NCBI RefSeq assembly: GCF_900110955.1
Contig: NZ_FOFR01000022.1
Location: 1-64,000, forward strand
DNA: 64,000 bases
Direction: 5' to 3'
Source: Lentzea xinjiangensis
GTDB lineage: Bacteria > Actinomycetota > Actinomycetes > Mycobacteriales > Pseudonocardiaceae
Part shown: in pieces, positions 33,925 to 43,019 of the stretch
Numbering within the stretch: position 1 is the stretch's first letter
How the letters are laid out: each line of letters starts with the position of its first letter
Notes under the pieces: model-generated
The model's input: only the letters and a program-made list of their open reading frames with translations
The model's database searches: none
What the model was told of the DNA's origin: nothing
Translations under genes and position numbers: made by a program

Positions 33925-36063
33925 ATGCAGCCGTTCCAGCTGCCGGAGTTCTACACGCCCCACCCGGCCCGGCTGAACCCGGACCTCGACCGCGCCCGCG
34001 TCCACACCCGCGCCTGGGCGCGCGAGATGGACATGGTCGACGTGCCGCAGCACGGCACGGTGATCTGGACCGGGGACGACCTCGAGTCGCACGACTACGC
34101 GCTGCTCTGCGCGTACACCCATCCCGACTGCGACGGCGCGACGCTCGACCTGGTCACCGACTGGTACGTGTGGGTCTTCTACTTCGACGACCACTTCGTC
34201 GAGCTGTACAAGCGCGACCCGGACATCAGGGGCGCGCAGGCCTACCTCGACCGGTTGCCGCTGTTCATGCCGGTCGACGGCGTCATCACGGCGAAGCCGG
34301 CGAACCCGGTCGAGAAGGGTCTCGCCGACCTCTGGCGCCGCACGGTGCCCGCGCACTCGCACGACTGGCGGCAGCGGTTCGCCGCCAACACCCGGCACCT
34401 GCTCGACGAGTCGATGTGGGAGCTGCACAACATCAGTGCGAAGAGGCTCGCCAATCCGATCGAGTACGTCGAGATGCGCCGCAAGGTCGGTGGCGCGCCC
34501 TGGTCGGCGAACCTGGTCGAGCACGCCGTGGGCCTCGAGGTGCCGGCCTCGATCGCGCTCAGCAGGCCGATCGGCGTGCTGCGCGACACCTTCAGCGACG
34601 CCGTGCACCTGCGCAACGACCTGTTCTCCTACGAGCGCGAGGTGCTCGACGAGGGCGAGTTGTCCAACAGCGTCCTCGTGTTCGAGGAGTTCCTGGGCAT
34701 CGGCACCCAGGAGGCCGCCGAGACGGTCAACGACCTGCTGACGTCCCGGCTGCACCAGTTCGAGCACACGGCCCTCACCGAGGTTCCGGTCCTGCTCGAC
34801 GAGCACACCGTCGACCCCACGGGCCGCGCGGCCGTGCTGGGCTACGTCAAGGGCCTGCAGGACTGGCAGGCGGGCGGGCACGAGTGGCACCTGCGGTCGT
34901 CGCGCTACATGAACAAGGGCGCCCCGCTCGGCATGTCCGCGGCGAACGTCCTCGGTTCCCCCGCGAGGACCATGCCGCAACGGCTCAGGCAGTTCTCCGG
35001 CACGCCGAAGGTCGTCGAGCCGTACGCGCTGCCGGACTTCGCCACGCCGTTCCGGCTGACCCTGAGCCCGCACCTGGACCGGGCCAGGGACGAGGTCGTC
35101 GCGTGGAGCGTCGAGCAGGGCCTCACCGCCGAGGGCGTCTGGGACGAGCGGAAGGTGCGCGGGTTCGACCTCCCGCTCTGCTCGGCCGGCATCGACCCGG
35201 ACGCGACGCCGCAGGAGCTGTTCCTGTCCGGCTGCTGGCTCGCGTGGGGCACGTACGCCGACGACGTCTACCCGCTCTGGTACGGCCACACCCGCAACCT
35301 CGCCGGGGTGAAGGCGCAGACGGCCCGGCTCAAGGCCTGCATGCCGCTGGACCTGGTGCGGACCGTCGTGCCGGTCAACGCCACCGAGCGCGCGCTGGCC
35401 GACCTGTGGCAGCGGACGGCGGCGCCCATGACGCCTGCTTTCCGCGCCACCTTCCGGGAAACCGTCGACGCGATGCTCGACGCGTGGGTCTGGGAGGTGG
35501 TCAACATGCACTTCAACCGGATCCCGGACCCGGTCGACTACATCGAGATGCGGCGCAGCACGTTCGGTTCCGAGCTCACGATGTCCCTGTCGCGCTTCTC
35601 GCACTCCGCGACGGTGCCGCCGGAGCTGTGGGGAACAAGGGTCGTGCAGGTCATGGAGAGGTCGGCCATGGACTACTGCACGATGCTCAACGACGTGGTC
35701 TCCTACAAGAAGGAGATCCAGCACGAGGGCGAAGTGCACAACGTGGTCCGGGTGGTCGAGAACTTCCTCGGCGTCCCGCAGGCCCGCGCTTTCGAGATCA
35801 CCCTCGCGTTGATGGACGCCCGCCTCGGCCAGTTCACCAGGGCGGTGGCGACCGACCTGCCGAAGCTCTTCGACGACCTCTCCCTGGACGCCGGGGCGCG
35901 GGCGGGGCTCACCCGCTACGCCGCGGAGCTGGAGGACTGGATCGCCGGGATCGCCCACTGGCACGTGGAAACCAGCCGCTACCGGGAACTACCGGCGTTC
36001 AGCCCGGGCCCGTCGGGGATCGGCACGTCGGCGCTGCGGCTCACATCCCGAGCTTCGCGCTGA
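33925..36063 (+). CDS. geoA: Germacradienol/geosmin synthase
   Basis: A 712-residue bifunctional sesquiterpene synthase that makes germacradienol from farnesyl diphosphate and converts it to geosmin. Two class I terpene synthase domains are present. In the first, the metal motif is DDHFVE (88-93) and the NSE motif begins at Asn231 (NDLFSYERE). In the second, ADDVYP holds Asp446-Asp447 and NDVVSYKKE begins at Asn589. The N-terminus (MQPFQLPEFYTPHPARLNP) is typical of geosmin synthases. GGAGG is 10 bases upstream of the ATG. Its last 23 bases overlap the converging hydrolase gene. Confidence 0.96.
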   Translation: MQPFQLPEFYTPHPARLNPDLDRARVHTRAWAREMDMVDVPQHGTVIWTGDDLESHDYALLCAYTHPDCDGATLDLVTDWYVWVFYFDDHFVELYKRDPDIRGAQAYLDRLPLFMPVDGVITAKPANPVEKGLADLWRRTVPAHSHDWRQRFAANTRHLLDESMWELHNISAKRLANPIEYVEMRRKVGGAPWSANLVEHAVGLEVPASIALSRPIGVLRDTFSDAVHLRNDLFSYEREVLDEGELSNSVLVFEEFLGIGTQEAAETVNDLLTSRLHQFEHTALTEVPVLLDEHTVDPTGRAAVLGYVKGLQDWQAGGHEWHLRSSRYMNKGAPLGMSAANVLGSPARTMPQRLRQFSGTPKVVEPYALPDFATPFRLTLSPHLDRARDEVVAWSVEQGLTAEGVWDERKVRGFDLPLCSAGIDPDATPQELFLSGCWLAWGTYADDVYPLWYGHTRNLAGVKAQTARLKACMPLDLVRTVVPVNATERALADLWQRTAAPMTPAFRATFRETVDAMLDAWVWEVVNMHFNRIPDPVDYIEMRRSTFGSELTMSLSRFSHSATVPPELWGTRVVQVMERSAMDYCTMLNDVVSYKKEIQHEGEVHNVVRVVENFLGVPQARAFEITLALMDARLGQFTRAVATDLPKLFDDLSLDAGARAGLTRYAAELEDWIAGIAHWHVETSRYRELPAFSPGPSGIGTSALRLTSRASR

Positions 36064-37063
36064 GCCACGCGCGGGTCGCGTCCCGGTAGTCCTCCGCGTT
36101 CCGGTGCAGGGCGAGGGAATGCCCCGCACCGGGCAGGACGTAGGTCTCCAGTTGCGCCTCCGGCCCGTAGTACGGGGCCTCCTGGGAGCGCAGGCTCGAG
36201 GCGTTCGAGCAGTCGCGCACCGCGAGCAGGCCGCAGAACAGGACGTCGTCCGTGCCGACGGCCTGGAACACCGGCACGTCGATGCCGCGCGTCGTCGGCA
36301 GCACGATGCCGAACACGGCCACGGTTCCCATGCCCGGCACGGAAACCTGGTCCTTGGCCGCCTCGTCCGCGGCCACCACGGCCTGCTCGGCGCCGTCCGG
36401 GGAGTAGAACAACCCGGCCCGCGCGCCCGGCCGCGTCGTGAAGTAGAGCGGGTCGCTGCCGAGCCTCGCCAGCGCGTCGTCGAGGAACACCGGCTGGAGT
36501 CCCAGTGCGGCACCGAGAGCGAGCACCGGGACGGCGGGCAGGTGCGTGATGCCGGACAGGACCACGCCGTCCACGTCGCGGTAGGTCGCGGCCTCCGCCG
36601 CCACGATGCCCGACCCGACGGAGTGCCCGACGGTGACGACCTTCTCGTACGCCGTGCCGCCGATCCGTCCGGCGCGCAGGTGCTGCACCACCTCGTGCAG
36701 CGACCGCGCCTCCGCGGAGATCAGCAGCGGCAGGCTGGGCGGGCGGGTCGACGCTCCGGCGCCGAGCCGGTCCACGGCGAACGTCGCCCGGCCCTCGCGC
36801 GCCATGTTCCGCTGGTAGGAATAGGACTCCGGCACGCCGGGCAGGTCCCAGTACGCGCGGTTGTACGTGCCGCCGTGCACCAGCAGCTGGATCGACCCCG
36901 GGTTCGCGCCCACCGGTGTGCAGAGCTGGCCCGAGACGGTCGCCGGGCCGGTCGGCCCGGACACCGGGACCGCGGTGATCGCGCAGTCGGCGCCGGAGGC
37001 GTGCGCGGCGGGCGCCGTGGCCGAGAACGCCAGCACCGCGACGAGGACGGGGAGCAGTTTCAC
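36041..37063 (-). CDS. Secreted alpha/beta hydrolase
   Basis: A 340-residue exported hydrolase. A cleavable signal peptide (VLVAVLAFSATAPAAHA) leads into an alpha/beta fold with the nucleophile elbow GHSVG, an oxyanion region LLVHGGTYNR and the C-terminal catalytic His in GAGHSLALH. Six or so cysteines suggest disulphides outside the cell. An esterase or lipase role is likely; no substrate is evident. The GTG at 37063 has AGGAAG 8 bases upstream. It converges on and overlaps geoA by 23 bases. Confidence 0.88.
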   Translation of the reverse strand: MKLLPVLVAVLAFSATAPAAHASGADCAITAVPVSGPTGPATVSGQLCTPVGANPGSIQLLVHGGTYNRAYWDLPGVPESYSYQRNMAREGRATFAVDRLGAGASTRPPSLPLLISAEARSLHEVVQHLRAGRIGGTAYEKVVTVGHSVGSGIVAAEAATYRDVDGVVLSGITHLPAVPVLALGAALGLQPVFLDDALARLGSDPLYFTTRPGARAGLFYSPDGAEQAVVAADEAAKDQVSVPGMGTVAVFGIVLPTTRGIDVPVFQAVGTDDVLFCGLLAVRDCSNASSLRSQEAPYYGPEAQLETYVLPGAGHSLALHRNAEDYRDATRAWLSAKLGM

Positions 37064-37339
37064 GCTGGTGGCTTCCTACTCGTGGCGCGGTCTTCGCGCC
37101 CCGTGCGGTGAGCGGGTGGCCGCCAGCAGGTGTGCCGGTGGGGGACCGAGGAAGACTCCGGCCGCGTCGTCACCGGCGGACGACGAGGACGAGAGCTCGA
37201 CCGGCGACCGGGCATCGCGACGGCCGACACTCGCACCACCCTCTCCTGACCCCGGACAACTTAGGGGCGCCACGCCGGTGGGGCGAGCAGGAACACTCGA
37301 TCGGATGTCGATCCGTTCGGCTGTTGCGGTGATCACAAG

Positions 37340-37352
37340 TACTCTCGGTGCG
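37340..37352 (+). promoter_or_regulatory. Candidate leaderless promoter -10
   Basis: TACTCT (37340-37345) is followed by 6 bases and then directly by the GTG start at 37352, the spacing of a leaderless actinobacterial transcript. The -35 is weak (TTCGGC, 18 bases upstream). No ribosome site precedes the GTG. Confidence 0.45.
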
Positions 37353-38167
37353 TGAGCAGCGGCGTCGATGGGGTGCCACCCGGTGTCGACACGTCGGTGC
37401 CCTCACCGGCGCGGGTGTACGACTACTGGCTCGGTGGCGGTCACAACTTCGCCTCCAACCGCGCGCTGGGCGAGCGGATCCTGCGGATCATGCCCGGGGT
37501 GCGGGACGCGGCGCGGCTCAACAGGTCGTTCCTGCGCAGGGCCGCGCTGTTCATGGTGGAGCGCGGCGTGCGGCAGTTCCTCGACATCGGCTCCGGCATC
37601 CCCACGGTCGGCAACCTGCACGAGGTCGTGCAGGCGGAGGCGCCCGGCTGCCGGGTCGTCTACGTCGACCGGGACGCGGTGGCGGTCGCGCACAGGGAGC
37701 TGCTGCTGGCGGGCAACCGCGACACCGCCGTGGTGCAGGCGGACCTGCGCGACCTCGACGCGATCTTCGCCGGCCCGGCCGGCGGCCTCCTCGACCTCGA
37801 CCGGCCCGTCGGGCTGTTCATGCTGCTGGTGCTGCACTTCGTCCCGGACGGGTGGGACCCGGCGGCGATCGTCGCCGGGTACCGGGACAGGCTCGCTCCC
37901 GGCAGCTACCTCGCGGTGTCGCACACGTCGGCCGAGGCGAAGCCCGCCGGCATGGCCGAGGCGGTGCGGGCCTACAACGACAGCAGCGCCGGGAACCAGG
38001 CCTTCCCGCGCACCCGCGACGAGGTGCTGGCGTTCTTCGACGGGTTCGACCTGGTGGAGCCCGGCCTGGTCGGCTGCCCGTCGTGGCGGCCGGACGACGC
38101 GGGCGACTTCGCGGCGAACCCGGAGATCAACGAGGTCCCGTTCGCGGGGGTCGCCGTCAAACCCTGA
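37352..38167 (+). CDS. SAM-dependent methyltransferase (DUF574 family)
   Basis: A 271-residue methyltransferase of the actinomycete-rich DUF574 group. The signature PSPARVYDYWLGGGHNFASNRALGE at the N-terminus is diagnostic, with SAM motif I FLDIGSGIPTVGNLHEV and VVYVDRDAVAVAHR. Genomes of streptomycetes and relatives carry many copies; the substrates are unknown. It starts with GTG, apparently without a leader. It is not clearly linked to the next gene, which begins 73 bases downstream. Confidence 0.93.
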   Translation: MSSGVDGVPPGVDTSVPSPARVYDYWLGGGHNFASNRALGERILRIMPGVRDAARLNRSFLRRAALFMVERGVRQFLDIGSGIPTVGNLHEVVQAEAPGCRVVYVDRDAVAVAHRELLLAGNRDTAVVQADLRDLDAIFAGPAGGLLDLDRPVGLFMLLVLHFVPDGWDPAAIVAGYRDRLAPGSYLAVSHTSAEAKPAGMAEAVRAYNDSSAGNQAFPRTRDEVLAFFDGFDLVEPGLVGCPSWRPDDAGDFAANPEINEVPFAGVAVKP

Positions 38168-38240
38168 CGGCGCGTGGTCAGCGGACGGTCAGCACCGGCG
38201 AGCACCTTGTGGTCACCGACTCACAAGGGGGAACGACCTC

Positions 38241-39329
38241 ATGAAGAACGTCCTGATCTCCGGTGCCGGCATCGGCGGCCTCGCACTCGCGCACTGGTTG
38301 CGCCGCAACGGCTTCGCCGTGACCGTGGTGGAGTGGGCGCGCGGTCTGCGGCCCGGCGGCCAAGCCGTCGACGTGCGCGGTCCCGCGCTGGAGGTCGTCG
38401 AGCGCATGGGGCTCGGCGACCGGCTGCGGTCGCTCAGCACGAACATGCGCGGCATGACCGTGGTCGACGCCGACGGCAACGAGCTGTTCAGCTCCACCAC
38501 GCACACCCTCAGCGGCGGTGACCTCGCCAGTCCCGACGTCGAGCTGTTGCGCGACGACCTCGCCCGGCTGCTCTTCGACGCCACCGACGGCGTGGAGCAC
38601 CTGTTCGACGACACGATCACGTCGATCGACGGCACCCGTGTCACGTTCGGGAAGGCGGCGCCGCGCGACTTCGACGTCATCGTCGGCGCGGACGGCCTGC
38701 ACTCGAACGTCCGCGAGCTCGTCTTCGGGCCGGAGTCGCGGTTCCTGCACCACCTCGGCACGAACCTCGCCGTCTTCACCGCGCCGAACTTCCTGGGGCT
38801 GGACCACTGGCAGACCTTCCAGCAGGGCGGGCTCGTCGGCGGCGGTGTCATGAGCGCCCGCGCGAACTCGGAATGCCGCGTCTACCTGGGTTTCACCGGC
38901 GAGGTCGCGGTCGGCCACCGCGACGTCGACGCCCAAAGGCGGCTGGTCGCCGAGAAGTTCGCCGACGCCGGGTGGGTGTGGCCGACCGCGCTCGAGCACA
39001 TGTGGGAGGCGCCGGACTTCCACTTCGACTCGATGAGCCAGATCCGGATGGACGGCTGGTCGCGCGGCAACGTGGTGCTGCTGGGCGACGCGGGCTACTG
39101 CGGTTCGCCGTTGTCCGGCCAGGGCACCAGCGTGGCGCTGGTCGGCGCGTACGTGCTGGCCGGTGAGCTGGCGGCGAACCCAGGCACCGCTTTCGCGCGC
39201 TACGAGGAGGTCCTGCGGCCGTACGTGACGGCCAACCAGGACCTGGCGCTGCGGAACCAGGAGAACGGCGGGCAGCCGACCGAGGAGTTCGCGAACGTCG
39301 TGAGCTCCCTGCCGCTCCCCGCCTACTGA
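38241..39329 (+). CDS. FAD-dependent aromatic-ring/TetX-like monooxygenase
   Basis: A 362-residue class A flavoprotein monooxygenase. The FAD dinucleotide fold is VLISGAGIGGLALAHWLRR, followed by the GADGLHSNVRE (DG) motif and the GDAGYCGSPLSGQGTS (GD) motif. It resembles TetX-like and antibiotic-tailoring hydroxylases. GGGG lies 8 bases before the ATG. The substrate cannot be assigned; possible tailoring or detoxification enzyme. Its end overlaps the converging DUF6461-like gene by 7 bases. Confidence 0.92.
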   Translation: MKNVLISGAGIGGLALAHWLRRNGFAVTVVEWARGLRPGGQAVDVRGPALEVVERMGLGDRLRSLSTNMRGMTVVDADGNELFSSTTHTLSGGDLASPDVELLRDDLARLLFDATDGVEHLFDDTITSIDGTRVTFGKAAPRDFDVIVGADGLHSNVRELVFGPESRFLHHLGTNLAVFTAPNFLGLDHWQTFQQGGLVGGGVMSARANSECRVYLGFTGEVAVGHRDVDAQRRLVAEKFADAGWVWPTALEHMWEAPDFHFDSMSQIRMDGWSRGNVVLLGDAGYCGSPLSGQGTSVALVGAYVLAGELAANPGTAFARYEEVLRPYVTANQDLALRNQENGGQPTEEFANVVSSLPLPAY

Positions 39330-40885
39330 CGCAGCTCCCCGACCGCGTCGAGGACCTCGTCCTGGTCGATCACGGCGCCGGTGAACCGCACCACCGCCGT
39401 GATCCCCTTGGCGTCGAGGTGCCGCCAGTCGGTGAAGCTCAGCCCTTCCAGCGCTGCTCCGACCTCGGGGTCGACGTCGTGCCACGGCTCGTCCAGGACC
39501 TCCCGAGCGTCGACCAGGTGACCGTCGCGGGCGAACGACAGGCGCGTCAGCCGGTTGACGTTCCAGAAGTGGCTGGCCGCCCTCCCGCCGCGCGACAGGC
39601 GTTCCAGGACCTCCGGCTGGGATCCCCGGTAGTCGTTCAGCTCCACGACGAGCACGCCGCCGTCGGCCTCCAGGGCGATGGCGTCCTCGTCGAACTCGTC
39701 CACCACGTCGTCCACGGCGGCGTTCGTGACGACCGTGACGGTCGCCGCCACCCCGAGCTCGGCGGCGAGCCGGCGGTGCGGTGCCTCCGGCCGCACGACC
39801 ACCGGCGGCGCGGGCTCGCCGCGCAGCAGGTGGCCGACGCGGTCGGTCTTCTTGAGCACCGACGCCTCCGCGGCGGGGGCCGGCCAGATCGTGAGCTCGT
39901 AGCGTTCGTCGTCCTCGTCCCGGCCGCTCGCGCAGACCCGCGCCCGGAACTCGCCGGGCCAGGGCGCGGTGGCGCCGTGGCCGAGCCTCGCGTCGCCGTT
40001 CACCGCCGTGTAGCTGATCTCGACGACCTCGTCCCACATCTCCGGCCGCAGTTCCCGTGGTGCCTCCAGCAGGACGTTCACCGCCACCGGGACCTGCCCC
40101 GAGGCGATCCCCGTGCGCACCGCGAACCCGGTGCCGACCGGGGCGGCCAGGCCGGTCGCGGTGAAGTCGGGCCTGGTCAGGCTGAGCTCCTCCACCAGCA
40201 GGAACTCGTGGTCGAACACGGGCACGTGCGTGTGCCAGGAGCCGCCGCGGTACTCCGCGCGCCGCTTCTCCAGCAACGCCCGCTCGTACGCGGGTGGCAT
40301 CGGGACCTCCGGCAGGACCTCCGCCGTCACGCCGAGCGCGATCCCGATGACCGCGGCCACGTCCTTCGCCACCGGCGTGCCGACGGCGTTCAGGACGGCC
40401 CTGCTCACCGCGACCGCGACGGCGAGGTGTGCCGCGCCGCGCCGGGCGGCGATGGCGGCCTCGTCGCCCGTGACGGCAGTGAGGTCGGGGAGGTCGGGGA
40501 GCAACGCGCGCACGTGGCCGAGGACCAGGTCGGAGACACCTCGGTGCGTCGCTTCCACGAGGGTCATCGGCGTCGTCATCGCGCTTTGGCCGCTGGCTTC
40601 GAGGTAGGAGAAGAAACCGCTCTGACCCGTCCGCGGCAGTGGCGCGACGAGCTCGTCCGGCGCGGTCAGGTCGAGACGCGCCACACCGAGTTCCAGTGCG
40701 CCGAGCAACCGTTCCGCGGTCAGACCCGGCAGCTCGCGCAGCGCCTGCTGCGCGACCGGCCCGCTCCGGAAGTCGTCCTGCCTCCTGCGCGCGACGTGCC
40801 TGCCCAGCACCGCCGCCGGTTCCGCGGGGACGAGCGCCTCGATCGACGGCGCGGCGTCCCTGATCATCTTCGTGAATTCCCCCAT
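39323..40885 (-). CDS. Large uncharacterised protein with C-terminal DUF6461-like domain
   Basis: A 520-residue soluble protein. The last ~140 residues resemble DUF6461 (VLVVELNDYRGSQPEVLERLSRGG, then HFWNVNRLTRLSFARDGHLV). The N-terminal ~330 residues, with an alanine-rich helical part around 100-220, have no family I recognise. ATG 40885 (MGEFTKMI) is preferred; a longer frame adds 17 residues. Actinomycete DUF6461 proteins are unassigned and often multi-copy. No neighbour suggests a role. Confidence 0.7.
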   Translation of the reverse strand: MGEFTKMIRDAAPSIEALVPAEPAAVLGRHVARRRQDDFRSGPVAQQALRELPGLTAERLLGALELGVARLDLTAPDELVAPLPRTGQSGFFSYLEASGQSAMTTPMTLVEATHRGVSDLVLGHVRALLPDLPDLTAVTGDEAAIAARRGAAHLAVAVAVSRAVLNAVGTPVAKDVAAVIGIALGVTAEVLPEVPMPPAYERALLEKRRAEYRGGSWHTHVPVFDHEFLLVEELSLTRPDFTATGLAAPVGTGFAVRTGIASGQVPVAVNVLLEAPRELRPEMWDEVVEISYTAVNGDARLGHGATAPWPGEFRARVCASGRDEDDERYELTIWPAPAAEASVLKKTDRVGHLLRGEPAPPVVVRPEAPHRRLAAELGVAATVTVVTNAAVDDVVDEFDEDAIALEADGGVLVVELNDYRGSQPEVLERLSRGGRAASHFWNVNRLTRLSFARDGHLVDAREVLDEPWHDVDPEVGAALEGLSFTDWRHLDAKGITAVVRFTGAVIDQDEVLDAVGELRQ

Positions 40886-40954
40886 CGCGCCATTCTGCCC
40901 GGCCGGGCGCGGCGGGTGCTCCGCCACCGTTTTCACACGTCGGGGGAGCGGTGA

Positions 40955-40970
40955 ATTGGCTCAGACCATT
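40955..40970 (+). promoter_or_regulatory. DasR-responsive-element-like site
   Basis: ATTGGCTCAGACCATT resembles the DasR element (consensus near ACTGGTCTAGACCAGT): the right half AGACCA is perfect and TGG is kept in the left half, 11 of 16 positions in all. It lies 67 to 82 bases before the start of the hexosaminidase gene. DasR is the GlcNAc-responsive GntR repressor of chitin and GlcNAc use in streptomycetes. Confidence 0.5.
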
Positions 40971-41036
40971 GACGTGACTGGGAGGGGTGGCCACGCTGGG
41001 GGGCAGGGTCGCCGCCCCGAGCTGTGAGGAGGAGTC

Positions 41037-42764
41037 GTGAGAGCTCGTGTTCTCGCCGCGGTCATCGCTGTCACAGCGGCCTTGTCCGTGAGCGCGCAGT
41101 CGCAAGCCGCGGAACCGCTGCGGAGCCTGGTGCCCGCCCCGGTGTCGGCTCAGGCCAGAACCGGTGTGACGCACACGCTGACGGCCACCACGAAGATCTA
41201 CGCGGCCCCCGCCGCGAAGGACGTCGGCACCTTCCTGGCCGGCGTCCTGCGACCCTCCACCGGCTACCCGCTGCCGGTCCTGGACGCGACCGGCACCCCC
41301 GCCGACGGCATCTCGTTGCTGCTCTCGGGCGCGCCGGCTTCTGCCGGTCAGCAGGGCTACCAGCTCGACGTGGCCGCCAACGCCGTCGTGCTGCGCGCCG
41401 CCACGCCGGAAGGCCTGTTCGCGGGCGTGCAGACGCTGCGGCAGTTGCTGCCCGCCGCGGTCGAGAGCACGACCGTGCAGCCCGGCCCGTGGACCGTGCC
41501 CGGTGCCCTGATCGTCGACCACCCGCGGTTCGCCTACCGCGGCGCGATGCTCGACGTGGCCCGCCACTTCCACCCGGTCTCCGCGGTCAAGCGCTACATC
41601 GACCAGCTGGCGCTCTACAAGATCAACTACTTCCACCTGCACCTGACCGACGACCAGGGCTGGCGGATCGTGATCGACAGCTGGCCGCGCCTCGCGACCC
41701 ACGGCGGCAGCACGCAGGTCGGCGGTGGTCCCGGTGGCTACTACACCAAGGCGCAGTACAGCGAGATCGTGCAGTACGCGGCGGCCCGCAAGATCACGGT
41801 GGTCCCCGAGGTCGACCTGCCCGGCCACACCAACGCCGCGCTGGCCTCGTACGCGGAGCTCAACTGCGACGGGCAGGCCCCGCCGCTGCGCACGGACATC
41901 GAGGTCGGCTACTCCTCGCTGTGCGTGAACAAGGAGATCACCTACCGGTTCGTCGACGACGTGGTGCGCGAGATCGCGGCGCTCACCCCCGGCCCGTACT
42001 TCCACATCGGCGGCGACGAGGCCCATTCGACCTCCGACGCCGACTACCAGACGTTCATGGACCGCACCCTGCCGATCGTGAAGAAGTACGGCAAGACCGT
42101 GCTCGGCTGGCACGAGTTCGTGAAGACCACGACCGACACCACCGCCATCCCGCAGTACTGGGGCACCGCGACGTCCAACGCGACGGTGCAGGCGGCGGCG
42201 GCGCGCGGCGGCAAGGTCATCATGTCGCCCGCGAACAAGGCGTACCTGGACCAGAAGTACGACGCCAGCACGCCGCTCGGCCTGTCGTGGGCCGGGTTCA
42301 TCGAGGTGCAGGACGCCTACAACTGGAACCCCGGCACGCACCTGAGCGGTGTCCCGGAGTCCGCGGTCCTCGGCCTCGAAGCTCCACTGTGGACTGAGAC
42401 GCTGGTGACCTCGCGCGACATCGAGTTCATGGCGTTCCCGAGGCTCGCCGTGCACGCCGAGCTCGGCTGGTCGCCCTGGTCGGCCCACAACTGGGATGAG
42501 TTCAAGGTGCGGCTGGGCGACCAGGCCCCGCGCTGGACGACCATGGGCATCAACTTCTACAGGTCGCCGCAGGTCCCGTGGAACTCGGGCGGCCCGGCAC
42601 CCGGCCCGTGCCCGCAGCCGGCGTGGGAGCGCTCGAAGGTCTACACCGGCGGCAACGTGGTCTCGCACAACGGCCACAAGTGGAGCGCGCAGTGGTGGAC
42701 GCAGGGTGAGGAGCCCGGCACCACCGGTCAGTGGGGCGTCTGGCGCGACGGCGGAGTTTGCTGA
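41037..42764 (+). CDS. Secreted GH20 beta-N-acetylhexosaminidase with chitin-binding module
   Basis: A 575-residue exported enzyme that removes N-acetylglucosamine from chitin oligomers. Signal peptide near 1-25 (VLAAVIAVTAALSVSAQSQA). A GH20b domain is followed by the catalytic barrel with Asp327-Glu328 in HIGGDEAH, the hallmark pair for substrate-assisted catalysis. The last ~50 residues (AWERSKVYTGGNVVSHNGHKW) are a CBM5/12 chitin-binding module. GTG 41037 follows GGAGGAG. The DasR-like site upstream suggests GlcNAc control. Confidence 0.95.
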   Translation: MRARVLAAVIAVTAALSVSAQSQAAEPLRSLVPAPVSAQARTGVTHTLTATTKIYAAPAAKDVGTFLAGVLRPSTGYPLPVLDATGTPADGISLLLSGAPASAGQQGYQLDVAANAVVLRAATPEGLFAGVQTLRQLLPAAVESTTVQPGPWTVPGALIVDHPRFAYRGAMLDVARHFHPVSAVKRYIDQLALYKINYFHLHLTDDQGWRIVIDSWPRLATHGGSTQVGGGPGGYYTKAQYSEIVQYAAARKITVVPEVDLPGHTNAALASYAELNCDGQAPPLRTDIEVGYSSLCVNKEITYRFVDDVVREIAALTPGPYFHIGGDEAHSTSDADYQTFMDRTLPIVKKYGKTVLGWHEFVKTTTDTTAIPQYWGTATSNATVQAAAARGGKVIMSPANKAYLDQKYDASTPLGLSWAGFIEVQDAYNWNPGTHLSGVPESAVLGLEAPLWTETLVTSRDIEFMAFPRLAVHAELGWSPWSAHNWDEFKVRLGDQAPRWTTMGINFYRSPQVPWNSGGPAPGPCPQPAWERSKVYTGGNVVSHNGHKWSAQWWTQGEEPGTTGQWGVWRDGGVC

Positions 42765-42787
42765 GTTCTTCTGGGTACTCCGTGCGC

Positions 42788-42973
42788 ATGACAGATCCGG
42801 AAGTAGCCGAGGAGTTCGCCGAAGAGGCGGGTGTCGACCCGACACCCCAGGAGGTCGACCAGTACCGCGAGATGACGCAACCGGGCCAGTGGCGCGCCGA
42901 CGAGAAGATGGAGCCGGGTGGCGCGCCCGCACCGCAGGACGGGGAGGACCCGACCGGCGGTTCCGGCGCATGA
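42788..42973 (+). CDS. Small acidic hypothetical protein
   Basis: A 61-residue acidic, proline-rich protein without cysteine or hydrophobic segment. The conserved-looking part is AGVDPTPQEVDQYREM, a pattern I have seen only in unassigned actinomycete proteins. The ATG at 42788 has no strong ribosome site. It follows the hexosaminidase by 23 bases and precedes the PfkB gene by 46; linkage to either is uncertain. Confidence 0.55.
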   Translation: MTDPEVAEEFAEEAGVDPTPQEVDQYREMTQPGQWRADEKMEPGGAPAPQDGEDPTGGSGA

Positions 42974-43019
42974 TCGGTGCGGGCGAGTAACCCTCGCCCG
43001 CGCCGGGTACCACGATGTG

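Noticed and set aside
33225..36063. geoA as a plain pentalenene-type synthase
   Set aside because: Two full terpene synthase domains and length of 712 residues fit geosmin synthase, not single-domain synthases.
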